Assembly (NCBI RefSeq): GCF_001645105.1
Contig: NZ_LKEG01000051.1
Coordinates: 1 to 64,000 of the forward strand
Direction: 5' to 3'
From: Pseudomonas marginalis
GTDB lineage: Bacteria > Pseudomonadota > Gammaproteobacteria > Pseudomonadales > Pseudomonadaceae
Length of the DNA: 64,000 nt
Below the pieces are notes generated by a model. The model saw only the letters and a list, made by a program, of their open reading frames with translations, was not told the origin of the DNA and did no database searches. How positions within the stretch are numbered: position 1 is the first letter of the stretch; each line of letters opens with the position of its first letter. Position numbers and translations under genes: made by a program. Positions 32,517 to 41,049 of the stretch are shown here, piece after piece.

Positions 32517-34144
32517 CGCACATAGCAGACCGTGACCGGCATCTGGTATTCACCGCAGAACTCCAGCCAGCGCAGCTGGTTGTCTTGCAGGCGATCGCCG
32601 GGGCCCTTGACCTCGATCATGCGGTAGGTCTTCTGCGCGGGCCAGAACTGGATCAGGTCCGGCATGCCGGCACGGTTGGCGCGGATGTCCAGCAGCAGCC
32701 GTTCAAACCAGTAGCGCAGGTGTTCGGCGGGCAGGCAGGCCAGGGCCTGCTCCAGCAGTTCTGCGCTGAGCAGGTTCCAGAATACGAAGGGCGACTGGAT
32801 CCCCCATTTTTCGCTGTAGCATTGGCGGATGGTGGTTTTGTAGCGCTCGTCCTGCAATTGTTCGAAACACGCGGCGAACAGCGGCGCGCGCCGCAGGTGG
32901 AAGTCTTCACTGTGCAGATCCGCCGGCCCGCGCTGGAACGGGTGGAAAAACGAACCCGGCAGCGGCGCAAAGATCACGTCCCAGCACAACAGGCCGAACA
33001 GCGAGTTGATCAGGCCGTTTTCCACATAGTGCACCGGCCCATCGGGCTCGCTGAGGTGAGCCTGCACGCAATACTCCACCGACATCAGCGGGTCCGGTAG
33101 CGCGAGCGCCAAGTCCAGGCGCGTGACCGGCCGTGGCTTGACCTTGGGCAAGGCCGGCTCGCCCAGTTTGCGCCGCAGGCGTGGCACCACACGCAGCAAG
33201 TGCTGCTGCTCGGCGGCGCTTTCCGGGGCCTGTTGTGCGGCGTTCGCCAGGGCCATGGCTTGCACGTAGTGCTCCTGGCGCTCCAGCACACGGATCAAGC
33301 GTGAGCGGGCGCCGGGGTAGGCGCAGGCGCGATAAATCTGTTCCGCCAGCGCCAATTCGGCAGTGCGCTCGCAATATTGACCCACTTGGAACAACAGCTT
33401 GGCCCGCCGTTTTTCCAGCCAGGGATTGTCGGTGTTCAATGTGGCGACCTGGGCCAGTACCTCCTCCAGCGCCGCACCGGTTTCAAAAGCCTGCTGGCAC
33501 TGGTGCAGAAACAGAAAACCCTGCACGTCATCACGGCTGCGTAAGCCACGGGATTCGGCGCAGAACTCGACTTTTTCGTAGGTGTAGATGCCCAGGTCAG
33601 CCAGCACGAACTCGGACCAGTCCTGATGCAAGTTGCCGAAGAACATCAGGCGCAGACGATCGCACAGGTCCATCACGGTGAGGCTGTACAACGTGTCGGC
33701 AAGGTCGGGGCACCAGTGGGCAAAGCAGCGATTGTCGGTGAAATGCGCCGACAACCCTTCCAGCCAATCGGTTTTCTTGGCTTTGGGTTGTTCGATCCAA
33801 GGCTTGAATGCAGCGAGAATCTCGCCTTTTTGCAGCAAGGCGAACAACGCGTCAAAGGCCAGCAGGCATTTGTCGTTAACCCACCCCAGCTCCAGCAATG
33901 GCCCGGCAGCAGCCTGGGTGCAACCGATCTCCACATAGTTGAGCTTGCCCGCACGAAAATGCACGCCCTTGCGCATCACCATGCGCACCAACAAGGCCTG
34001 GGACGCTTGCGGCAACCTGTCAAATTGCTGAATGAAATGCTCTTCGTCCGGGTCGAGCAGATCCGCATAGCGTTGCCCCAGCCAATGCAGGACTTGGCGG
34101 AAGTTATGCAAATAATAGAGCGGTTCTTCGAGGGAATTGGCCAT
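32498..34144 (-). CDS. fan1: FAN1-type VRR-NUC structure-specific nuclease
   Basis: The 548-residue protein matches bacterial FAN1, for which the P. aeruginosa structure is known. It has an N-terminal SAP-like and TPR-like helical region, then a C-terminal VRR-NUC domain with D496 (GMPDLIQFW) and E511-V-K513 (MIEVKGPGDRLQDNQ). FAN1 cuts 5' flap DNA and unhooks interstrand crosslinks. The downstream XPD-like helicase overlaps it, so the two are co-translated and probably cooperate. The N-terminal part (EEPLYYLHNFRQVLHWL) is full length. The gene symbol follows the eukaryotic and Pseudomonas usage. Confidence 0.9.
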   Translation of the reverse strand: MANSLEEPLYYLHNFRQVLHWLGQRYADLLDPDEEHFIQQFDRLPQASQALLVRMVMRKGVHFRAGKLNYVEIGCTQAAAGPLLELGWVNDKCLLAFDALFALLQKGEILAAFKPWIEQPKAKKTDWLEGLSAHFTDNRCFAHWCPDLADTLYSLTVMDLCDRLRLMFFGNLHQDWSEFVLADLGIYTYEKVEFCAESRGLRSRDDVQGFLFLHQCQQAFETGAALEEVLAQVATLNTDNPWLEKRRAKLLFQVGQYCERTAELALAEQIYRACAYPGARSRLIRVLERQEHYVQAMALANAAQQAPESAAEQQHLLRVVPRLRRKLGEPALPKVKPRPVTRLDLALALPDPLMSVEYCVQAHLSEPDGPVHYVENGLINSLFGLLCWDVIFAPLPGSFFHPFQRGPADLHSEDFHLRRAPLFAACFEQLQDERYKTTIRQCYSEKWGIQSPFVFWNLLSAELLEQALACLPAEHLRYWFERLLLDIRANRAGMPDLIQFWPAQKTYRMIEVKGPGDRLQDNQLRWLEFCGEYQMPVTVCYVRWAASA

Positions 34145-34329
34145 GGCGCGCAGCGATCAAATACTGGTTATGCATACAGAGTGCCGTCGCAAAGGCCTGG
34201 TTGCAATCGGTAATAGATAAATGGCGCCTGCAACTTTTTACATAAAAGTGATCAGATGCTGAAGTCGATGGCGTAACATTTGTCGCCCACGGCCTCTGGC
34301 GTGGGACTTTCACGGTTAAGGTAAGGGTT

Positions 34330-34554
34330 ATGAACATGAAGAATTTGGGTCTGCCGCTGGTTGCACTCACTTTTCTGGTATTGGCCGGTTGCGCGACGCA
34401 AACCGTAGTGACGATGCAAAATGGCACGCAGTATTTGACCAAGGACACCCCAAAAACCAAGACCGCCGACGGTTTTTACGAATTCACCGATATCGCCGGC
34501 AAGCGTGTACGGGTCAAGGCCGACGACGTGGCCACCGTGCGTAAGGAAGACTGA
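34330..34554 (+). CDS. YgdI/YgdR-family small lipoprotein
   Basis: The 74-residue precursor has a signal peptide with lipobox LAGC and a mature part with the YgdI/YgdR SH3-like domain (VTMQNGTQYLTKDTPKTKTADGFYEFTDIAGKRVRVKADDVATV). It would be anchored to the outer membrane by an acylated Cys. The ATG at 34330 or 34336 could be the start. The role of this common family is unknown. A REPIN lies directly downstream. Confidence 0.9.
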   Translation: MNMKNLGLPLVALTFLVLAGCATQTVVTMQNGTQYLTKDTPKTKTADGFYEFTDIAGKRVRVKADDVATVRKED

Positions 34555-34579
34555 TTCCCAAAGCCGAAACCTATCAAAT

Positions 34580-34667
34580 GTGGGAGGGGGCTTGCCCCCG
34601 ATGGCGGTGTACCGGTCGATAAATGCGTTGGCTGCTCCACCGCAATCGGGAGCAAGCCCCCTCCCAC
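34580..34667. repeat. REPIN, GGGAGGGGGCTTGCCCCC type
   Basis: Arm 34580-34602 pairs with 34645-34667 with a single mismatch over 23 bp. It lies between the lipoprotein gene and the end of lipA, which are convergent, and may end or protect both transcripts. It belongs to a different REP class from the repeats at 26563 and 54121. Confidence 0.9.
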
Positions 34668-34689
34668 CTTTTTCAACTGCACTCCACTC

Positions 34690-36099
34690 CTAGCCGATCA
34701 CCACCTCGCCCAACCCTCCACTCACCCCGACCAACGTCACCGAATCGCCCCCCACACTGATCACCGTATCGCCTCCGTGCTCCCGGTAATCCACACTCCC
34801 CTGTAGATCCTTGAACACCAGCTTGTCCGTCGATTGATAGCCAATCACCCGGTCTTGCCCGAAATGTCCGCTGAACAGAAAAGTGTTATGCCCGCTGTTA
34901 TCACGGAGGGTGTCGTTGCCTTTCCCGCCCTCGATAAAATCCACGCCCTTCCCTCCTTGGATCAGGTCATCGCCGTCACTGCCGATGATGAAGGTATTGC
35001 CTTTGTGCGGCTCGGCATTGCGGTTGAGGTCCTGCACCCAGGTGTTGGCCCGCGCCGGGTCGGACAGGTTGGCGACAATCACGGTGGCGTCGCGGCTCAT
35101 CTGCTCGTAGAACCCTGACTCGAGAATCCTTGTCATGCCATCGCCATACCCGGTGGGCAGGTGCGAGAGCCAGGTCGGCAGGTTGGCAATGGAAAACGGC
35201 AGCACGTTCCACAGCGTCGAGGCGTAGTGGTCGTTGAAGCTGACGATGTTATCGGTGGTCGACTCATGGGGTTTGTCGTGCACGCCCAGGGACGACAGGT
35301 TGAAGGATGAGCCATCCAGCGCACGGAATACCGGGTCGTTCTCGTAGCCGATATTGAGCACCTTGTCGCCGGCACTCTGGGTCGGCGACGCGTAGGCCAC
35401 GTAGTGGGCGTCCTTGTAGAAGCCGCCCCACTTGTTACCGCTCAAGTCCGCCAGGCTGTTGACCGCGAGGCCCCCCAGGCTATGCCCGCTGACCAGCACG
35501 TCCTTGCCACTCAGGCCATGGGCGCTGGCGTAGTCGGCGACGTTCTTGAGCAAGCCGCCAAAGGCTTCGCCGGCGTAATTCTTCGCGTAATCCTTGGGCC
35601 CCAGCGCCGCCAGCAGATCGCTGACCAAGTCGCCGATGGAGTCGCTGATCAGGGTTTCCCGGGGCCCCGAGGTGCCGCGAAAGCCGATGCCGATTTCCAG
35701 CAGCTTGCCGGCGTCATCGTACTTGCCCAGCACCTCGACCTGGGCCGTGGTGTAGCCTGCCTTCTCGCCGAAGAACGTGCCTCGTGCATCGACCTTGCCG
35801 CCGTAGCCCAGGGCGCTGGCGCTGATCGGCGTCCAGCCGGCCTTTTGCACCGCGTCCAGGGCGGCTTTCTCTGAATCCGGGTTCCACGGTAAGCCGGGGA
35901 TAACGCCCTGGGAATCAGTGCTGCCGAGCAATGCACCGACCAGCGTGGCCGGTAGGCCCAACCCCAGGCCATTGTGCTGGTAACCCACGGCAAAGCCGTT
36001 ATCCAGATTGTGATAGGTGTACAACGTGATCGCCATCGCATCCGCGAACAGCGCCTTGGAGCCCTCGGTGCCGAGGTTTTTATAGTCAAATATACCCAT
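34690..36099 (-). CDS. lipA: Family I.3 extracellular lipase (RTX lipase)
   Basis: The 469-residue lipase matches Pseudomonas family I.3 enzymes (TliA, PML). The triad is in the family positions: S207 in SGHSLGG, D255 in YENDPVF and H313 in LSHLPTGYG. There is no Sec signal; the C-terminus has a few glycine-rich RTX calcium-binding repeats (GSDGDDLIQGGKG, GGKGNDTL) and ends in a hydrophobic VVIG-type type I secretion signal. It is the last gene of the aprX operon and uses the AprDEF exporter encoded just upstream. It hydrolyses triacylglycerols and often polyester polyurethane, and with AprX spoils milk. Confidence 0.95.
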   Translation of the reverse strand: MGIFDYKNLGTEGSKALFADAMAITLYTYHNLDNGFAVGYQHNGLGLGLPATLVGALLGSTDSQGVIPGLPWNPDSEKAALDAVQKAGWTPISASALGYGGKVDARGTFFGEKAGYTTAQVEVLGKYDDAGKLLEIGIGFRGTSGPRETLISDSIGDLVSDLLAALGPKDYAKNYAGEAFGGLLKNVADYASAHGLSGKDVLVSGHSLGGLAVNSLADLSGNKWGGFYKDAHYVAYASPTQSAGDKVLNIGYENDPVFRALDGSSFNLSSLGVHDKPHESTTDNIVSFNDHYASTLWNVLPFSIANLPTWLSHLPTGYGDGMTRILESGFYEQMSRDATVIVANLSDPARANTWVQDLNRNAEPHKGNTFIIGSDGDDLIQGGKGVDFIEGGKGNDTLRDNSGHNTFLFSGHFGQDRVIGYQSTDKLVFKDLQGSVDYREHGGDTVISVGGDSVTLVGVSGGLGEVVIG

Positions 36100-36135
36100 G
36101 CCAGTCCTCTCTTATTGTTGTTTAACACCCAAAAA

Positions 36136-37470
36136 TCAACGTCCAAACGCCTCATCCACCTTGGCCAGGTCGGTGTCACGCAAGTTGCCGGCGTAGTAAT
36201 GCAATTTGGTCCAGGCCATCAGGTAGTCATACCGGGCCTGGGCCAGGTCGCGCCGGGTGCTGTAGAGCTGCTGCTCGGCGTTCAGTGCATCAAGGTTGAC
36301 CCGCTCACCGCCTAGGATGCTCTGCTTGGTCGACACCACCAGCGCTTCGGCCGACGCCAGGGCCTTTTGATAAGCGCGCAATTTGCTCACCCCCGACAGG
36401 CAGGCGCTGAACTGCCGGCGCAGCTCGATCAGGGTTTCGCGGGTCTTGCCCTCCAGCTCGTACTCGGCCTGTTCCATGGCCCGGCTGGCCTGGCGGGTGG
36501 ACGCCGAGATGCCGCCACCGGCATACAGCGGCACGCTCACTTCGACGCCGATGGTGTTGGTGTCGTAGCGCTGGTTGTAAGTGTTGCCGCTGTCGGACTC
36601 CTGCTGGCGCGAGCTGGCATACGCTGTGACCTTGGGCAAATGCCCGGCGCGGTTGCGCTCCACTTCATAGCGCGCGACTTCCAGGGCCTGGCGCTGGGAG
36701 GCCAGCGTGGGGTTGTTGCTGATCGCCAGTTCATGCCAGGTGTCGTAGTTGGCCGGGGTCAGGGCGAACGCGGTAAAGCCCTGGTTCAGCGGCGCCAGGT
36801 CGTCGATGTTGACGCTCTGTACGCCAATCAAGGCGCCCAGTTCACGCAGCGAAGCATCCTGCTCATCAAGCGCCTGGATTTCTTCGGCGGTGGCCAGTTC
36901 GTAGCGCGATTCGGCTTCCAGAATGTCCGTGCGGGTGCCCTCGCCTTGCTGGAACAAATGCCGGTTCTGCTGGAACTGTTGCTCGAACGCCTTCTTCTTC
37001 GCACGGGCGATGTCGATCTGGTCCTGGGCAAACAACGCTTGGGTGTAATAGGTCAGCACGCGCACCAGCAGCGCCTGGCTCTTGTCACGAAAGCTTTCAT
37101 CGGCGAACAGCGCCTGGGCCACCCCCTTGCGGTAGTTGGCGTAAGCCTCGTAGTCAAACAACGGCTGTTGCAGGCTGAAGGTCGAGCCGTAGCTGTTGTA
37201 GTTGCGGTCGTCGTGATAATTGCCGCCGCGCCCGTCGGGCAAGGTGGCCTGGGAGTTGTTGCGGCCCTTGTTGTAGTTGTACGACAGCTTGGGCAGCAGG
37301 CCGGCGCGGCCGATGGCGCGGTTTTCCAGGCCGGCGTCGCGCTCCTTGATGGCGCCGAGGAATACCGGGTCGTTACGCAAGGCCTGTTCGTACACATCGA
37401 ACGGGCCCATGGCGGCCTGGGCAGTGGCGCTGGTCAACAGCAAGGCGATAAACACGTGCTTCATGTTCAT
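36136..37470 (-). CDS. aprF: Type I secretion outer-membrane protein AprF (TolC family)
   Basis: The 444-residue precursor has a signal peptide (MKHVFIALLLTSATAQA) and two outer-membrane efflux protein repeats, as in TolC. It forms the outer-membrane duct for AprX and LipA with the AprD ATPase and the AprE adaptor. It overlaps aprE by 4 bp (ATGA). It is followed after 36 bp by lipA. Confidence 0.93.
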   Translation of the reverse strand: MNMKHVFIALLLTSATAQAAMGPFDVYEQALRNDPVFLGAIKERDAGLENRAIGRAGLLPKLSYNYNKGRNNSQATLPDGRGGNYHDDRNYNSYGSTFSLQQPLFDYEAYANYRKGVAQALFADESFRDKSQALLVRVLTYYTQALFAQDQIDIARAKKKAFEQQFQQNRHLFQQGEGTRTDILEAESRYELATAEEIQALDEQDASLRELGALIGVQSVNIDDLAPLNQGFTAFALTPANYDTWHELAISNNPTLASQRQALEVARYEVERNRAGHLPKVTAYASSRQQESDSGNTYNQRYDTNTIGVEVSVPLYAGGGISASTRQASRAMEQAEYELEGKTRETLIELRRQFSACLSGVSKLRAYQKALASAEALVVSTKQSILGGERVNLDALNAEQQLYSTRRDLAQARYDYLMAWTKLHYYAGNLRDTDLAKVDEAFGR

Positions 37471-38780
37471 TCCTCGGTCAACGCCGAGCCGGCGCGGTCG
37501 AGCAGCGGCTTGAACAGGTAATTGAGCAAGGAGCGCTCGCCGGTGCGCACGAACATCTCGGCGGGCATGCCCGGCTTGATCACCAGGCCGTGGAGTTTTT
37601 CCAGCGCGGCGTCGCTGACCGTCGTGCGCAGCACGTAATAGGGCGCGCCGGTTTTTTCATCGAGCATCTGGTCGGCGGAAATCAGGCTGACCTCCCCCGG
37701 CACGCGGGGTGTGCGGCTCTGGTTGAAGGCGGTGAAGAGGATATCGACTGGCAAGTGCGTGCCAACCTTGTCCACCAGGTGCACCGGCAAGTGCCCTTCC
37801 ACTTCCAGGCGTGTGCCCTGGGGCACGATCTCCAGCAGGGTTTCACCGGCGCGCACCACGGCGCCCTCGGTGTGCACGCTGAGGTTCACTGCAATACCAT
37901 CGGCCGGGGCGTTGATCTCGCTGTGTTGCAGGTCAAACCCGGCCGAGGTGAGCTGCTGCTCCAGGGTCAGGCTGCGCAGTTGCGCATCGGCCAGCTGGCT
38001 GCGCACTTCTTTCTGGTATTCCTCGCTGTGCTGCTGCAATTTCAGCCGCGATTCGAGGATGCCCTGCTCGACGCGGCCACTTTCACCGCTGTTCTGCGCC
38101 AGGTCCTGTTGCACCTGGGACAACTGCCGCTGGTACTCCATCAACCGGTTGCGCGGGATGTAGCCGTTGTCGGCCAAGGGTTGCAGGTTGCTCAGTTGGT
38201 CGCGCAGGGATTGAGCCTGGGCGATCAGGTCGCTGCGGGCACGGCGCATGCCGCCCAATTGCGCGGAGGCACCGTCGATGTTGGCACGGATGCCGGCCTG
38301 CTCACGGGCAAAGGCTTCGCGACGGCTGCTGAACAGTTGGCGCTGGCCTTCCAGCACCAACGCCAGGGCTGGATCGGGGTTGGCGCTCAGTTCGGCGGGA
38401 AAGGTGATGCTGGCGTGGTTATCCCGTTCGCTCTGCCAGCGGGCCACGCTGGCCCAGGCCATGCGGTACTGGGCCTGCAACGATTGCACGTCGGCCTGGT
38501 GCTGGGTCTGGTCGAGACGAAACAGCGGCTGGCCCTGTTTCACATGCTCGCCCTCCTTCACCAGAATCCGGCTGACCACGCCAGGGCTGAGGGTCTGCAC
38601 CGCCTTGCGCTTGCCCGACACCACCACCGTGCCCTGCACCGGAATGCCCTGGTCCAGCGGCGCCAGGCTGGCCCACAGGAAAAACCCGCCGGCACCGACC
38701 AGCGTCAGCAGCCAGCCCATGCGCGTAAAAAACGTGGCGTCGCGCTCTTTGAAGCGTGGTTCAACAGTGATGCTGCTCAT
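37467..38780 (-). CDS. aprE: Type I secretion membrane-fusion protein AprE
   Basis: The 437-residue adaptor has one N-terminal membrane helix (about 22-42), a long periplasmic coiled coil (about 95-285) and a beta-barrel end with the HlyD motif (VHLVDKVGTHLPVDILFTAFNQSRTP-type region) near the C-terminus. It joins the AprD ATPase to AprF. It overlaps both neighbours by 4 bp. Confidence 0.93.
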   Translation of the reverse strand: MSSITVEPRFKERDATFFTRMGWLLTLVGAGGFFLWASLAPLDQGIPVQGTVVVSGKRKAVQTLSPGVVSRILVKEGEHVKQGQPLFRLDQTQHQADVQSLQAQYRMAWASVARWQSERDNHASITFPAELSANPDPALALVLEGQRQLFSSRREAFAREQAGIRANIDGASAQLGGMRRARSDLIAQAQSLRDQLSNLQPLADNGYIPRNRLMEYQRQLSQVQQDLAQNSGESGRVEQGILESRLKLQQHSEEYQKEVRSQLADAQLRSLTLEQQLTSAGFDLQHSEINAPADGIAVNLSVHTEGAVVRAGETLLEIVPQGTRLEVEGHLPVHLVDKVGTHLPVDILFTAFNQSRTPRVPGEVSLISADQMLDEKTGAPYYVLRTTVSDAALEKLHGLVIKPGMPAEMFVRTGERSLLNYLFKPLLDRAGSALTEE

Positions 38781-40528
38781 GCGCCTGGATTCCTTCCGGC
38801 TTGGTACTGACGACTGAAACTCACGCCGGGTTTCTCCTTCGGCGCTTCCTGCTGGCCGGACAACGCGCGCAGCACGTCTTGGCTGGGCCCGAAGGCTTGC
38901 AGATGCCCGTCGTTGAGTACCAACAGCTTGTCGGCCTGGGCCAACGCCGAAGAACGGTGGGTCACCAGCACCACGCTGCTGCCCTGGGCTTTCATCTGCA
39001 CGATGGCGCTGGCCAAGGCGGCTTCGCCGACCGTATCGAGGTTGGAATTGGGCTCATCCAGCACGATCAGGCGTGGTCCGCCATACAGAGCGCGTGCCAG
39101 AGCTACCCGTTGTTTCTGGCCGCCGGACAGGCCGCCGCCGTTGTCGCCCAGTACCGTGTCATAGCCCTGCGGCAAGCGCAGGATCAGTTCATGCACGCCG
39201 GCCTGCTGCGCGGCACGCACCACCTGATCGGGGTCGGCTTCGCGAAAGCGCGCGATGTTATCGGCGATGCTGCCGCTGAACAGCTCGATGTCCTGGGGCA
39301 GGTAACCGATGTGCGGGCCGAGTTCGTCGCGGTCCCAGCGGTGAATGTCCGCGCCATCCAGGCGCACGGTGCCCGCCAGCGTCGGCCACACCCCCACCAG
39401 CACACGCGCCAGGGTGGATTTGCCGGAGCCCGACGCACCCAGCACACCGAGCACTTCACCAGCCCCCAGATTGAAGCTGACTTGATGCAGGGTCGCCACG
39501 CGCCGCCCCGGCGGGCCGGCACTGACCTGTTCGAAACTCACCTGCCCTTTGGGCGCCGGCAACTTCATCTGCTCCACGTCCGGTGGAAACTCGCGCAGTA
39601 AGTCATCCAGCCGCTGGTAGGCCAATTTGGCCGAACTCCACTGCTTCCACACCGCAATCAACTGGTCGATGGGGCTCAGCACCCGGCCCATCAGGATGGA
39701 GCCGGCGATCATCATCCCGGCGGTCATATCGCCCTTGATCACCAACAGCGCCCCCAGCCCCAGCACCAGCGATTGCAGGCACAGGCGCAGGGATTTGCTC
39801 AGGGAGGTGATCACCGAGCCGGTATCGCTGGCGGTGTTCTGCAAGCCGAGAAACTGCGAATGCACGGCAAACCAGCGCGAGCGCAGCGCGCCGAGCATGC
39901 CCATGGCCTGGATGGTCTCGGCGTTGTGCAAGTGGCTGGTGGCCAGTTGCGTGGATTGCTGGGAGTAACCGCTGGCCTCGCCCAACGGCTTTTTGGTCAG
40001 GTATTCATTCAGGCACGCCAGGCCGATCAGCAGCACGGCACCGGCCGTGGCCAACACGCCCAGCCACACGTTGAACAGGAAAATCACAAACAGGTAGAGG
40101 GGGAACCACGGCGCATCAAAAAACGCGAACAGCGCAGGCCCCGTGATGAATTGGCGGATATGGGTCAAATCGCCCAGGGACTGCCCGGCATGCCCCTGAC
40201 CGCGTTGCAGGTTGCGTTCAAACGCGGCCTTGTAAACACGCAAGTTGAAACGCCTCTCCAACTGGCTGCCAATACGGATCACGATAAAACTGCGGATCAC
40301 CTCCAGCAGGCCAATAAACGCAAAGAAGCCCACGACCATCAGCGTCAACATCACCAGGGTGGTTTCATTCTGGGAGGACAGCACGCGGTCATACACTTGC
40401 AGCATGTAAATCGACGGCACCAGCATCAGCAGGTTAATCAAGGCGGTAAAACAACCGACGCTGATCAAAATGCTCTTGTATTCACCCAGCGCCTTGAATA
40501 ACGGCGCGACGGCATGGGACTTCGCCAT
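38777..40528 (-). CDS. aprD: Type I secretion ABC transporter AprD
   Basis: The 583-residue half-transporter has six membrane helices (about 20-290) and a C-terminal ABC domain with Walker A GASGSGKS (364-371), signature LSGGQKQRVALARAL and Walker B LIVLDEPNSNLD. It recognises the C-terminal signals of AprX and LipA and energises their export. The ATG at 40528, preceded by AAGGAAG, gives the family N-terminus; the frame is open upstream but lacks a start with a ribosome site. The gap to inh is about 100 bp. Confidence 0.94.
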   Translation of the reverse strand: MAKSHAVAPLFKALGEYKSILISVGCFTALINLLMLVPSIYMLQVYDRVLSSQNETTLVMLTLMVVGFFAFIGLLEVIRSFIVIRIGSQLERRFNLRVYKAAFERNLQRGQGHAGQSLGDLTHIRQFITGPALFAFFDAPWFPLYLFVIFLFNVWLGVLATAGAVLLIGLACLNEYLTKKPLGEASGYSQQSTQLATSHLHNAETIQAMGMLGALRSRWFAVHSQFLGLQNTASDTGSVITSLSKSLRLCLQSLVLGLGALLVIKGDMTAGMMIAGSILMGRVLSPIDQLIAVWKQWSSAKLAYQRLDDLLREFPPDVEQMKLPAPKGQVSFEQVSAGPPGRRVATLHQVSFNLGAGEVLGVLGASGSGKSTLARVLVGVWPTLAGTVRLDGADIHRWDRDELGPHIGYLPQDIELFSGSIADNIARFREADPDQVVRAAQQAGVHELILRLPQGYDTVLGDNGGGLSGGQKQRVALARALYGGPRLIVLDEPNSNLDTVGEAALASAIVQMKAQGSSVVLVTHRSSALAQADKLLVLNDGHLQAFGPSQDVLRALSGQQEAPKEKPGVSFSRQYQAGRNPGA

Positions 40529-40631
40529 GGTTTCTAATCTTCCTTGAAGCAAATTGCGCGCAATAGTTGCCCCGACCCCGAATGACGGAGCGGTCAACTA
40601 ATAAAATCAAGTGATCGGTTTAAAACGGCAA

Positions 40632-41006
40632 CTAAGGTGTACGTTGCAATACCACTTCAAGACCGGTGGGCGTGCGGCCTTTATATTCGCCTTCTTTTTG
40701 CCGGTTAAGGTGGGTAATGCCACTGCCTTCGGCGTTCATCAGCCAGATGCCGTCCGGCGTTGGCGTCCAGGTCAGGGGCTTGGCGCCCAACCATTGTTCG
40801 ACACACGCCACGTCGCCACCCAACGCGTTGGCCTGCTCCAGCAGGTCCAGCGCGCACACCTGGTCCTGCTGGTGCAACTGCCAATGCCCGGCCAACTGGG
40901 CGGTGGTGGGTAATACAAGACTGCTCGCCATTGCGTGGGCTCCTGCCGACACGAACATCACCTGCAATACGCAGGCGATCCTATTGAAAAAACGCTGCAT
41001 CTTCAT
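40632..41006 (-). CDS. inh: Alkaline protease inhibitor (Inh/AprI)
   Basis: The 124-residue precursor has a signal peptide ending near residue 25 (SAGAHA). The mature protein is an eight-strand beta barrel of the Inh family with a disulfide pair (VCALDLL, DVACVEQW). It protects the periplasm from AprX by inserting its N-terminal strand, here beginning SSLVLP, in the active site. It lies between the protease and its exporter genes, as in other fluorescent pseudomonads. The leader of its mRNA starts at a very stable hairpin. Confidence 0.92.
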   Translation of the reverse strand: MKMQRFFNRIACVLQVMFVSAGAHAMASSLVLPTTAQLAGHWQLHQQDQVCALDLLEQANALGGDVACVEQWLGAKPLTWTPTPDGIWLMNAEGSGITHLNRQKEGEYKGRTPTGLEVVLQRTP

Positions 41007-41020
41007 GCTCCATCCGTAAA

Positions 41021-41042
41021 GCGCGGCGCCGAAGCGCCGCGC
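41021..41042 (-). terminator. Very stable UUCG hairpin between aprX and inh
   Basis: On the coding (minus) strand the sequence is GCGCGGCGC-UUCG-GCGCCGCGC: nine perfect GC-rich pairs closed by the extra-stable C(UUCG)G tetraloop. It is followed by CUUUACGG, which has only three Us in a row, so full termination is unlikely. It may be a partial terminator and a 3' end stabiliser that makes aprX mRNA more plentiful than the downstream inhibitor and exporter messages. Confidence 0.75.
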
Positions 41043-41049
41043 CCGTGCA

